Shown here: positions 36,665-64,000 of the stretch, piece by piece
How positions within the stretch are numbered: position 1 is the first letter of the stretch
Layout: each line of letters starts with the position of its first letter
Source: Phymorhynchus buccinoides
Lineage: Eukaryota > Mollusca > Gastropoda > Neogastropoda > Raphitomidae
Direction: 5' to 3'
NCBI GenBank assembly: GCA_017654935.2
Contig: CM065690.1
Location: forward strand, 39,313,509 to 39,377,508
DNA length: 64,000 bases
Made by a program: the position numbers and the translations under genes
Notes under the pieces: generated by a model
The model's input: only the letters and a program-made list of their open reading frames with translations
The model's database searches: none
Told to the model about the DNA's origin: nothing

Positions 36665-36955
36665 TATGATATGGCTCCAACCCACCTGCGTGCGCATCTC
36701 GACCCTTCCAACGGAAGTGTCGCCATCTTAGTCCTTATTTGTGTGTAAACAAAGTGAAAATGTTATCTAAACGTGTAAAGAAAACATCCAGATGTTATAA
36801 ATACAATTTAGGTAAGTTTCGAATTGGAACAGCCAAATACGCAGCATCGATCTGGCATTTTTCAAACAAAGTTAGTGACTAAGATGGCGGTCTCCCATAA
36901 TATGGCGCTCCTTGTGGCCGGATATGACGACATGTGGGTACCAGCCATACCTTGA
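36665..36955. mobile_element. Foldback/MITE-like element carrying ETS and YY1-like motifs
   Basis: The left TATGGCTCCAACCCACCTG and the right CATGTGGGTACCAGCCATAC are imperfect inverted repeats. Inside lies a second inverted pair (GCCATCTTAGTC near 36720 and GACTAAGATGGCG near 36878). CGGAAGTG and AAGATGGCGG resemble ETS and YY1 sites. Confidence 0.5.
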
Positions 36956-37616
36956 GTATATCAAAAAATAAAATTCAAAACACAAAGATGGGACTTTGAA
37001 AGCCTAACGGCTATATTATTTTGTCCCTATTTCTTAATCCTTAATCCTATCTTATTCTTAGTACTAAGTACTAAATCACATGCAAAAAAAAAATACAAAA
37101 ACATATTGGGTGGCGCGCCTCTGGCTGCGACGCACTCTCCAGGTGGGAGCAACCCGAATTCACAGACGCCTCTGTGACTATAAAGTACCTAATACTAATA
37201 ATAATACCTAATAATTATAGTAGTACTACTACTACTAGTCAACTCCAAGAGCTCTTCTTCTTTCTTTTAGTATCCTCCTTCAAAAGAGAAAATGGTAAAT
37301 TGATGGGGACATGCCCATTCAAAGACTAGAGTGTTTATAATATTCGCGCTTACACTGTAAGTTACAGCTACAGTGAAGCTAGGACTAGGACCAGAATGGT
37401 CAACATACTGACCGTGGGCCCTGAAGAGAAGAAGAAGAAGAGGACTAGGAGTGTTTTTCACCTTTTGACTTGAGAAAAGGTGACATGATTTTTGTTTCCG
37501 AATTATCGGGCTACAAGTAACAATACATTTCTCATAATTTAAGAAACGGATAATCGCATGGCTGTTTCTAATCTAATATAAAACCATCATTTAAATGAAA
37601 CATCATACGTACTTAC

Positions 37617-37790
37617 TTCTGGATTAGTTGTAGATTCAAAACCTTACATTTTGGGTTGTTCTAAAATCCATCAAACACAAAATTTTAACGACCAGAAGTA
37701 CTCGTCTGTGACCCGGAAGTGCCATACCTATTCACCTTACCGGGAGGCATCATTATTTTTGCTGCTAAGGGGCGTGGCCGACGAGGTCAA
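37617..37790 (-). promoter_or_regulatory. Possible non-coding first exon and promoter of the RhoGAP gene
   Basis: The minus strand has a very good donor (CCAGAA then GTAAGTACG at 37616). It is preceded by a short stretch holding an ETS-type CACTTCCGGGT, and on the plus strand a GC box GGGGCGTGGCC lies near 37770. The first coding exon has an acceptor at 27832, so an upstream exon must exist, and this is the best candidate seen. There is no transcript evidence. Confidence 0.3.
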
Positions 37791-38114
37791 CTCATTGATA
37801 TGCGCAAAGAAGCTTTCTATACATTATGATTAGGACCATTAATAATTTTGATCACAATAACTAATTATTGTTCAATCACTAAAACACAGGGATGTGTGAG
37901 CATGTTTGATGCCGAATCATACTTCTATTTTCTCACCAATTCTTTTTTTATTTTTAAATGCGGTTCCACGTGTGTTTGTTATGTTTAATTTAACGCCTTT
38001 TCACTTGAAACGGTTTTAGAGGACTATGAAATTATAACTTATTGATATACTGATATTGTTGATAGACTGATATTATGTATGCAAATTAAAATATAATAAA
38101 AGATTATTCCATTT

Positions 38115-38145
38115 AGGTCAGGTCAGGTCAGGTCAGGTATGGCGA
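38115..38145 (-). repeat. (AGGTC)n tail of a probable minus-strand LINE fragment
   Basis: Four to five AGGTC units followed by ATGGCGATTATAGGCCTCGC. On the minus strand it is the simple-repeat 3' tail of a non-LTR element. The sequence to about 38900 may be its decayed body, but I cannot prove it. Confidence 0.4.
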
Positions 38146-39126
38146 TTATAGGCCTCGCGGCCTCTCAAGCGTCATTTCTCTTTATTGAGAACAAGAACAA
38201 AACTTATTTTGTTTGTTAAAACAAGAAGAATTAAAATAAAATAATTTAATGTCATATATTAGCATACCAATGGAACCATTAGAGAGAAATGAGTAATTTG
38301 ATGTTAGAATTTTTAAATCAGCTATTGAAGGATCAGTTTTCAGGTTTGAAAAAAAGGTGTGTGTGTGTTAAGTATTGCTTCATAATAAAGGAGACAGTCA
38401 AACAGTTGATGAAATGTTAAAAGTTTCTCATCCCTACGGCACATATATATGCATCTTGCATTACTGATTTTGTTTACATTTTTGAAACAATTAAACATAA
38501 CATTATAAACATAAACTAGAAATGTCCTTGAAACATATGTTTTAATGAAGAAACGCTACAACGGTGCATTTGAATTTACACTACAGCCCACATGAGTTTT
38601 GATAGGTCGTTTTCTAAAAGTCTGTGGCATTCTTTTACAGATAAAGGAATATATTTTATTTTCATTATTATATTTCGTGCACTCAGTCTTCTAGCCACTC
38701 TGACTGCCCATAATTCATTGCCACAATATGTGACAGAACCCAAGTAAAGATCACTTCAAAAACCCTTTTGAGTTAGACAATGTATCGGATAATCAATTTC
38801 GATTATTAAGTCACATCTATCTCTAAACCTTATGGATTTTAGTGTAAGTAAAAGAGATTTTGAGGCAACACAAAAATGAACTTGAAACTTAACAGGGGAG
38901 ATAAAGTCGAGCTGGTTTGAAGTTCGCTCACTTCAGTTGCTTCCCTTTGACCGTTACCTCGACGGGGATCCCGGGCGGACAGACGCATGGACGTATGCAT
39001 GGATAGACCTGTACATACAATAACAACATATCCCCAGCTTCGCTCGGGAACTATTCATAGGGAGGTCGATGATGTGTCGCAAAGGCATGAGAATGGCTAC
39101 CAGTACAGCTCTGCCGTGAAAATATA

Positions 39127-39128
<2 letters not shown>

Positions 39129-39220
<92 letters not shown>
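39129..39220 (+). repeat. (GT)46 microsatellite
   Basis: Uninterrupted GT for 92 bp, joined directly to the GTCAAA tail of a LINE fragment. Confidence 0.95.
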
Positions 39221-39221
<1 letters not shown>

Positions 39222-39223
<2 letters not shown>

Positions 39224-39340
39224 TCAAAGTCAAAGACAAAGTCAAAGTCAAAGTCAAAGTCAAAAATACTTTATTATCACGTTAGGTGAAATTACAGCGT
39301 GGTCTCGTACAAGCACAATACAATCAAAGAAACACATTTG
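39222..39340 (-). mobile_element. LINE 3' tail with (TTTGAC)n repeat
   Basis: GTCAAA repeated (39222-39264), then AATACTTTATTATCACGTTA. On the minus strand this reads GTGATAATAAAGTATTTTTG followed by the TTTGAC tail, a layout known for several invertebrate LINEs. Confidence 0.55.
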
Positions 39341-39355
39341 CATGTGTGTCCAGAG

Positions 39356-39583
39356 TGTGTGTGCGCGCGTGTGTGCGTGTGCGTGTGCGCGTGCGTGCGT
39401 GCGTGTGTGTATGTCATTTTACGCGCGCGCGCATGCGTACGTGCGCGTGTGTGTCAGTGTGTGCGTGTTTGCATGCGTGCGTGCGTGCGTGTGTGTGTGT
39501 CATTTTACGCGCGCGCGCGTGCGTACGTGCGCGTGTGTGTCAGTGTGTGCGTGTGTGTGTGCGTGCGTGCGTGCGTGTGTGTA
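39356..39583 (+). repeat. Alternating purine-pyrimidine block with an 87-bp tandem duplication
   Basis: Dense GC/GT/AC dinucleotides. TCATTTTACGCGCGCGCG occurs at about 39413 and 39500, followed each time by CGTGCGTACGTGCGCGTGTG-like sequence. The composition is of the kind that can adopt Z-DNA. Confidence 0.8.
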
Positions 39584-39775
39584 ATCACAGAACCTAGAGA
39601 GAAATAATGCGAATACGAATACGAACTTTTTAATGAGGCAATTTGGATAAGCTTTTTTACATCATGCCATCAGGTAAAACATGACAAAAAAATCATAAAG
39701 ATGTTAAAAAAAAAGGGCAACAAACACAGCCGGCATTAGATTTTTTACACACAGAACTGAAACAACAATTTTCTA

Positions 39776-39930
<155 letters not shown>

Positions 39931-40069
39931 GCACACTCACGCCCATACACAACTTGAGCACACTCGTACACACATACAGGGGGCGGCGTAGGAACAGGGA
40001 GGGACAGGGCCGCGCGGGGCGGCTGCAGATATGTCTTCCCCCCCTCCAAATTTGAGCAAGCCAGCAAGC

Positions 40070-40206
<137 letters not shown>

Positions 40207-40539
40207 ACTTCATTCAAAACCAACATAGTTGCAAAACTTATTTTTTTGGCCTTTGGGGACCTTCCCCCATCTTTTTGTCCTGGCGAGTGGAGATATTTTG
40301 GGCAAGATTTCTATGCATTCAACACTATGCCCAGTTCTCCAGAAGAGTAATTGCCTCCTTTGTATCTGGAAGTCGGACTAGTCAGACAGCACTGGCTGAC
40401 ACACACATTTTGAAGTTTTACATAATTGGTAGATTTGGTATGCTTTGTTCTATTATGTGGATGATAGTGGTAATGACTAATTTGTTTTGAACAAGTATAA
40501 TCGATTATAGCTGATTTTGTATAACAAAATATCTGACAG

Positions 40540-41284
40540 CTGGAGAGAGAGTGCAATGCCAAGCAGCACGCTTTATCACCGGGGATTACAGATCCAGAAG
40601 TCCGGGATGCGTAAGTCACTAGGTGGCATGCTCAAGACTCTAGACCTCCCCCCCCCCCCCCCCCCCCCCCCCCCCGGAGGAAAGACGCAGGCACGCGCGA
40701 AAATGGAGTTTTACGTCCTCTTGGTCTGAATCAGACACATATGGGACATTTGTAAATACAAATATGGTGGGAACACTGAATACTGGAGGCAATGCCCGGA
40801 GGCAGTACGAAACCAGTAAAGTCCCGATTTTTTTATATTAATACAGATAGCTGCAGCGGTGACCACGGTTAAACCTCATCGGCTATGGCACCGCCACAAG
40901 TAGTAGTATAAGTGTAAAGTAATGATAATAAAGAATATACGCAGGCACCAACGCCTCAGCCTCTTTTATAAGATAGCTGAAGGCCTCCTCCCAGCTATTC
41001 CAGCGGATAAATTCCTCACGCCGGCCATCACAAATCGTCGCAGGATAAAGCCAACTAGATTTGAGGGAGTCAATACAACCAACATCTTAGAAAGACAGGC
41101 CATAAACCACTGTGGATTTCGTGTCCCCAACGCGAGATCGGAGCAACATCGTAGCTCCACAACAACTGCCATGGAGTGGAACCAACTAAGCGAGGCCACT
41201 GTCATCGCAGGCTCTGTCAGCGCATTTTCATCAGCGCTGACCAGATCACCATCTGAGCCTGCAACTAGGCCTACTGACCACTAG
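40540..41284 (+). mobile_element. LINE ORF2 3' fragment (end of reverse-transcriptase ORF), broken
   Basis: The left part codes VQCQAARFITGDYRSRSPG-like sequence, then frame breaks and an expanded poly-C at 40648-40675. The right part (after the SINE) codes RRHQRLSLFYKIAEGLLPAI and ends MEWNQLSEATVIAGSVSAFS then SALTR and a stop at 41282-41284. This WNxL..V..SVxxFxxxL ending is typical of Jockey/CR1-type elements. Non-functional. Confidence 0.7.
40695..40938 (-). mobile_element. Family J SINE (244 bp) inserted in a LINE, 10-bp target duplication
   Basis: Flanked by ACGCAGGCAC at 40685-40694 and 40939-40948. Removing the insert plus one duplicate joins the LINE reading frame (EER then RRHQRLSLFYKI). 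Confidence 0.85.
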
Positions 41285-41649
41285 CCTACTAGGACTTTTT
41301 GTGTGTTTTGGCTTGCTTCTGGAAGTGGGGCCGGGGCCCTTCCGACTGAACTGGGGGGTTTAATGGTCTTAATCCAGGGTAAGCAGTAGGTCTTTCTCCT
41401 TCTATGTTTTCTATTAGGTTCATGTGCCCTCCAAGTTCCGTCGCGATTTATTGTCAGAAGTGGCGTCTGCGACGTATCCAGACAGAAACAGAAACAGATC
41501 AAGTATGGCCTAGTTTTATTTCCAATAATAATGTGTCCAGTATATTTACCATGAAATATTCTCTGAGCTAGGCCTACCCTATAAGTAGAAAACACACTTC
41601 TTGCTTATAGATATGTATAATTATAGTATGTTTGTTCTTGTATGCTTTG

Positions 41650-42031
41650 GACTTTTCTTCTTCTTCTTCTTCTTTTTCTTCTTCTTCTTCTTCGTATGAG
41701 CATATGAGTCATATGAGCGTAGATGCGTCATGCTGCTGTTATGCGCCTAACTAAGAAATACAATAGTTAGACCCAGCATGTCCGACTTCGGCTGAAGAAA
41801 TCTTTGTAAGAATTTATAGAAAACTGAAGGCAGGAGAATGGACCAGTGAGATAGAAAGATAGTAGATGACAGCAAGCAAAGGGAAAAGGCAGAGTCAAAG
41901 AGAATGACAGAATTAGAGGAAGTTACAAGCACAGAACTTCCAGAATATGGGGGAACTATTTGTACAAAAGACACCCCCCCCCCCCCCCCCCCCCCCCCGT
42001 ATACCCACATGGGGGGGGGGGGGGGGGGGGG
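41650..42031 (+). repeat. Dispersed family A with expanded hairpin arms
   Basis: CTTCTTCTTCTT head, ATGCGTCATGCTGCTGTTAT, AAAGGCAGAGTCAAAGAGA. The terminal hairpin has grown to about 25 C (41974-41998) and 21 G (42011-42031) separated by GTATACCCACAT. Confidence 0.75.
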
Positions 42032-42234
42032 ATGTCTTAAACTCGATCAATCATCACCAAAGACTTGCTACAATGTGATATGACGTTTAGATGCTTCAGA
42101 TAGTGTATCCTTTCCTTTAGTTTTCTGTGGAGTATAGGCCTCATCATATAGTATAGTAAAAAGCCAACTGTCCGTGTGTGTGCTGTGTGTGTGCTGTGTG
42201 TGTGTCTGTGTCTGTGTGTGTGTGTGTGTGTCTG

Positions 42235-42945
42235 AAACACGAAACGGGCCTTATAACTCCGCCGTTTTTCGACCGAATCGCTTCAAATTTGCTGTGAGCC
42301 CTCACGGGGCGATGGCAACGGCAACCAAGGCGGCCGTATCATTTGCGCGGTTTCGCAAATGCGCGAAACGCGCATCCGCCGGCCTCTCCGCGCCCGTATC
42401 TCCGGCGTTTCTGGGCCGATTGCCTTCGAATCTGGCAGATAGATGACTGACGGTGACTATCGATGTGCCAAACCGGAAGTGAATCGATTACTTAGGCGCA
42501 TAACAGCAGCATGATGCAAAACGGGCCTTATAACTCCGCCGGTTTTCAACCGAATCGCGTCAAATTTGCTGTCAGGCTTGCTGTCACTGGGGCAAAGCCT
42601 GGCAGCAAATTGAAAGAAAATCGGGAGAGCGCGTCACTCTCAGAGCAGCGCCAACGGGAAACGGGGCTTTTTAACTCTGCCGTTTCTTAACGAAATCGCT
42701 TCAAATTTGCTGTACTCAGCGTTACCAGTAATTGGCGTTACCGTTACTAGGCGTTACCGTTACTAGGGAGAGCGCATCACTCTCAGAGCAGCGCCAACGC
42801 GAAACGGGGCCTTATAACTCCACCGTTTCTTTACCAAATCGCTTCAAATTTGCTGTACTCTGCGTTACCAGTACTTGGCATTACCGTCACTAGGCGTTAC
42901 CGTTACTAGGCGTTACTGGTACTCGGCGTTGCGCTAGTCTATATT
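42235..42945 (+). repeat. About 140-bp satellite plus 16-18-bp GGCGTTACC repeats
   Basis: Units start at CGGGCCTTATAACTCCGCCG (42245, 42522), then near 42663 and 42805, spacing about 141 bp. Each includes CGCTTCAAATTTGCTGT. Inside, GGCGTTACCGTTACTA recurs several times (42735-42930). Confidence 0.8.
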
Positions 42946-43325
42946 ATAATACGCGTGCCGATAAGAATTTTTAATCTCTATTTTCTCCTAAGTCGCGGCG
43001 ATTTTTGCCTTCAACTGTGAAATATAGGGGCACGTGTAGGTGCTTAACAGTTCTTCCAAGTGAAATTCGCCAAGTCATCGCTTAAAGCCGGGATTTCACA
43101 TAAAATTTGCTTAACGGAGGGAGTGATTTTAAAGAAAGACAGTTTCACGGAATAGCCGTGACAGTGGAATAGCCGTGAGGTCATATCCTTAGCGAAACTT
43201 AGATTTTTTGTGCTTTAAGTCGGTGGCCCCCAACAACAATCACCAGGTAAAAACACTCAAACTGCCAAAATGTTTTCAAAAACAATAGTGGATTAATCCT
43301 TAATCGGGCCCCTTCGTACATACCG

Positions 43326-43356
<31 letters not shown>

Positions 43357-43710
43357 AACACGATGCTGCAATAGCCTGAGTAGCAGAATGTGTCGTCTGC
43401 TAAAAACGGTTCATTTTTAGACTGTGCGTGTGATAACAAAAAGCCGAGGCTAGGCCTAACTCACTGCACCTAGAAACTTCTATGGTTGCTTTGGTTAGAA
43501 GAAGGGAGAGGGGGAGGGGGAGGGGTGGCTAGGAAGGAGAACAGGGAGGCGAGTAGGGCTTTTTTACAAATAGTTCCTCTACGTTCTGGAAGTTTGGTGT
43601 TTGGTCTAACCATATTTGTTTTGAAAGGTGCATAACGGAGAACAACGCATCTGCGCTCATGAATTGACAGGAAACCGAGCAAGCAATGATTAAGTGTGTG
43701 CTGTCTACTA

Positions 43711-43821
<111 letters not shown>

Positions 43822-43975
43822 CAACATTTAGGCACCTACTTTTCTCAAAGTGACAAAACCTAAGTCTGTTCTGTGCGAGGCTTGCAATTGCTTTCATGAA
43901 GCTGGGTCAGGTGTCCGACTTGACTGCTTTCCCTTCTTCTTCTTCTAATATTTTTTTTTACATCGACTGTCTAAG

Positions 43976-44090
43976 AAGCCTTGATAGCTCAATAGGTAAA
44001 GCGGCGCGACCGCAAATCAGTAGGTCGCGGCATGCACCTCTACACACGTCCGTGGTCGCGGGTTCGAGTCGGCCCCTCGCAACATTTTTT
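43976..44090 (+). pseudogene. tRNA-like sequence (pseudo-tRNA or SINE head)
   Basis: GCCTTGATAGCTCAATAGGT resembles an acceptor stem plus A box, and GGTTCGAGTC resembles a B box. A T-rich stretch (TTTTTTG) follows. Between the boxes GGTCGCGG occurs twice, 24 bp apart, so a short duplication/insertion lengthens the body beyond a normal tRNA. The arms pair poorly. Not a functional tRNA. Confidence 0.4.
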
Positions 44091-44101
44091 GTTTTGTTTT
44101 T

Positions 44102-44140
<39 letters not shown>

Positions 44141-44237
44141 CATCATCTTTTTTAAAGGAGAGGGGAGTGGGCGGAAGGGAGGGGGCACCACCACATATTT
44201 TTTGGTCTCTTTTCTTCATTATTTACATCTAACCAGT

Positions 44238-44330
44238 TCTTCTTCTTCTTCTTCTTCTTTTTCTTCTTCAATCGTTCAGACAGGTTCCTATCAATTATGA
44301 ACGCAGATGCTTCATGCTGCCATGCGGAGC
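44238..44330 (+). repeat. Dispersed family A, head fragment
   Basis: CTT run, ATCGTTCAGACAGGTTCCTA, GCAGATGCTTCATGCTGCC, then unrelated sequence. Confidence 0.6.
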
Positions 44331-44967
44331 ACGGGTTTATCTAGTTATTATATTGTTACATGTCTTTGGACTTAGGCAGGCTAGCTACATCAAATATGGA
44401 TTTGAGAGATGTTCTACCCCCTCAGAAAAGAAACTGTACTGACCCTGACCTTGAATTTTGTGGGGATTTTTTTGTTCATGTACTAACATTCAAATGTTGT
44501 CAAATGGTCAAAGGGAAGCAACTCCAGGTATTTGACAAAAAAGTAATCAACATCAGTGCATGCAGTATTGCCCCTTTGACAAGACAAGGGAAGTTGGAGT
44601 AGTGTAAACTCAAGGAAAGTGCATGCTAGGGGTAGAAGAGCTACTGAGGCAGATATTGAGCTCGAGGTTGCAGATGCGTTGGTTAGTGTGTTCGCTATGC
44701 ATACTAATTGTACCAGAAAGCTTATATATATATACTGTCTCTGATTGTACGTAAACTGGTTTTTATGCATTTTGTGAGAGTGGGAAGTGGTGTACGTGTG
44801 TCTGTGTGTGGGGAAGGGTGCAGGGGATGGGTGTGGGGTGTGGGGGTGGATGGTATGGAGGTGGGTGGTGGGTGGGAGGACATAACTCTGGCTGGGTTGC
44901 ATTGCCACAACGCATTTCTAGTTTTTAATGTGTTGACTGACAAGAAATAACGATCAATGTTAGACTC

Positions 44968-45240
44968 CAGTAATCATCCTAACAGCCGAAGCACTTGAAC
45001 ATTATGGTACAAATGCACCAGCTAGGGATGAGAACATTGCGTGTGTGACCGTGTTTGATTAACCCGCCACGTGGGCAGCCACACTCCGACTTTTAGTGGA
45101 GGATTTGGGACTGACTATGCTAGGAGCTTGCCATGGCTAAAGACAACCCCCGCATAACTATGCAGAACATAACAACATTTTGATGTAGCCTTGGTGTTCT
45201 AACTTATGTCAATTGGTCTGACACAGCCTTATGCCAAGGC
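44968..45240 (+). repeat. Dispersed family B, near full length
   Basis: From ATCATCCTAACAGCCGAAGC through GATGAGAACATTGCGTG and GCATAACTATGCAGAACATA to TTGGTCTGACACAGCCTTAT, about 270 bp. Confidence 0.7.
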
Positions 45241-45429
45241 GGATAACGTTTGATCAATGAACCGCTCTGTTCTGGTGCAGTCAGCGACATGGGTCAACAG
45301 CTTTCTAGCAGACGATGCATAATGATTTTCACAGTGTAAAGAAGATTTATACGAAATGATGAGTATCTTAATTACTTTAAAAGCGACTGAATAGTAGATA
45401 ACTAAAATAATTTAATTTCCCGAAAGCTG

Positions 45430-45674
45430 GTGTTTATGATATTGGTAATTTTGTTTAGGAAAAAATAAAATCTAGAAAATAAATGAGAACCAAACGAGGG
45501 ACCCCTTAGTCACGTGACCACCATTTCTCCCTTTTATCACCGCCATATTGGTCTGTGGACCAAATAACCACCCCCCTTTCAAGCATTGGTGACAGCGAGA
45601 GTCAAGGTGTTTTGGGTCGTACCGGCGGTTCGACTCAGACTGGTAAATAGCTGAGTTACACGGAGCAGACAAAA
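45430..45674 (+). promoter_or_regulatory. PICALM/AP180 5' UTR and probable proximal promoter
   Basis: The 240 bases before the ATG are GC-richer and hold several CpGs (GTACCGGCGGTTCGAC near 45620). They also contain CGCCATATTGG (45540-45550), which includes a CCAT core of YY1 type. No clear TATA box is seen. A family B repeat ends about 190 bp upstream. Promoter function is inferred from position only. Confidence 0.35.
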
Positions 45675-63960
<18,286 letters not shown>

Positions 63961-64000
63961 GTAAGTGGTTTTGTTTTGTTTTGTTTTGTTTTGTTCTCGT

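Noticed and set aside
43976..44090. Considered as a functional tRNA gene.
   Set aside because: Stems do not pair well and a duplication lengthens the region between the anticodon arm and the T arm.

Overview
This is a eukaryotic, intron-rich, repeat-rich window with no bacterial gene organisation. The two gene models, their GT-AG introns and the dense MITE/SINE/LTR/LINE content point to an invertebrate metazoan. The clathrin-adaptor sequence and the repeat styles suggest a mollusc, possibly a gastropod; that is inference, not something the sequence proves. Most short open frames in the window are microsatellites or repeats read as protein.

Gene 1 lies on the minus strand from about 27.8 kb down to 8.8 kb. 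Eight coding exons splice into a RhoGAP-domain protein of about 574 residues. The GAP domain is N-terminal (residues about 25-215), followed by an acidic/Ser-rich linker and a basic tail with a poly-histidine run. Splice phases agree at every junction except the last, where a 12-C homopolymer in exon 7 appears to be one base too long. A possible non-coding first exon and promoter lies near 37.6 kb.

Gene 2 lies on the plus strand and starts at 45675, divergent from gene 1. Nine exons plus a candidate 24-nt microexon encode the complete ANTH domain of a PICALM/AP180-type clathrin assembly protein. The gene continues past the right edge. The 3' part of its exon 2 is tandemly duplicated with its splice donor.

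The large RhoGAP intron 5 (11519-23586) holds a young gypsy-type LTR retrotransposon (13972-20136, 5-bp target duplication). Its single long ORF joins gag and protease directly to a truncated integrase, with no reverse transcriptase. The rest of the window is a mosaic of repeats: at least five TTAA-bounded MITE families (piggyBac-like boundaries), an 'ACTATAAGGCGCAC' MITE family with a second TIR element nested in one copy, a 1.7-kb TIR element nested inside a TTAA MITE, two further dispersed families (A with a C/G hairpin end, B about 280 bp), a SINE family proven by two different target duplications, and LINE 3' fragments. There is also a 40-bp minisatellite, a roughly 140-bp satellite, long (CA), (GA) and (CT) microsatellites, and an unusual number of long poly-C/poly-G runs.

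Region by region: 1-8.8 kb is the 3' flank of gene 1 with repeats; 8.8-27.8 kb is gene 1; 27.8-45.6 kb is the divergent intergenic region, mostly repeats; 45.7-64 kb is gene 2.
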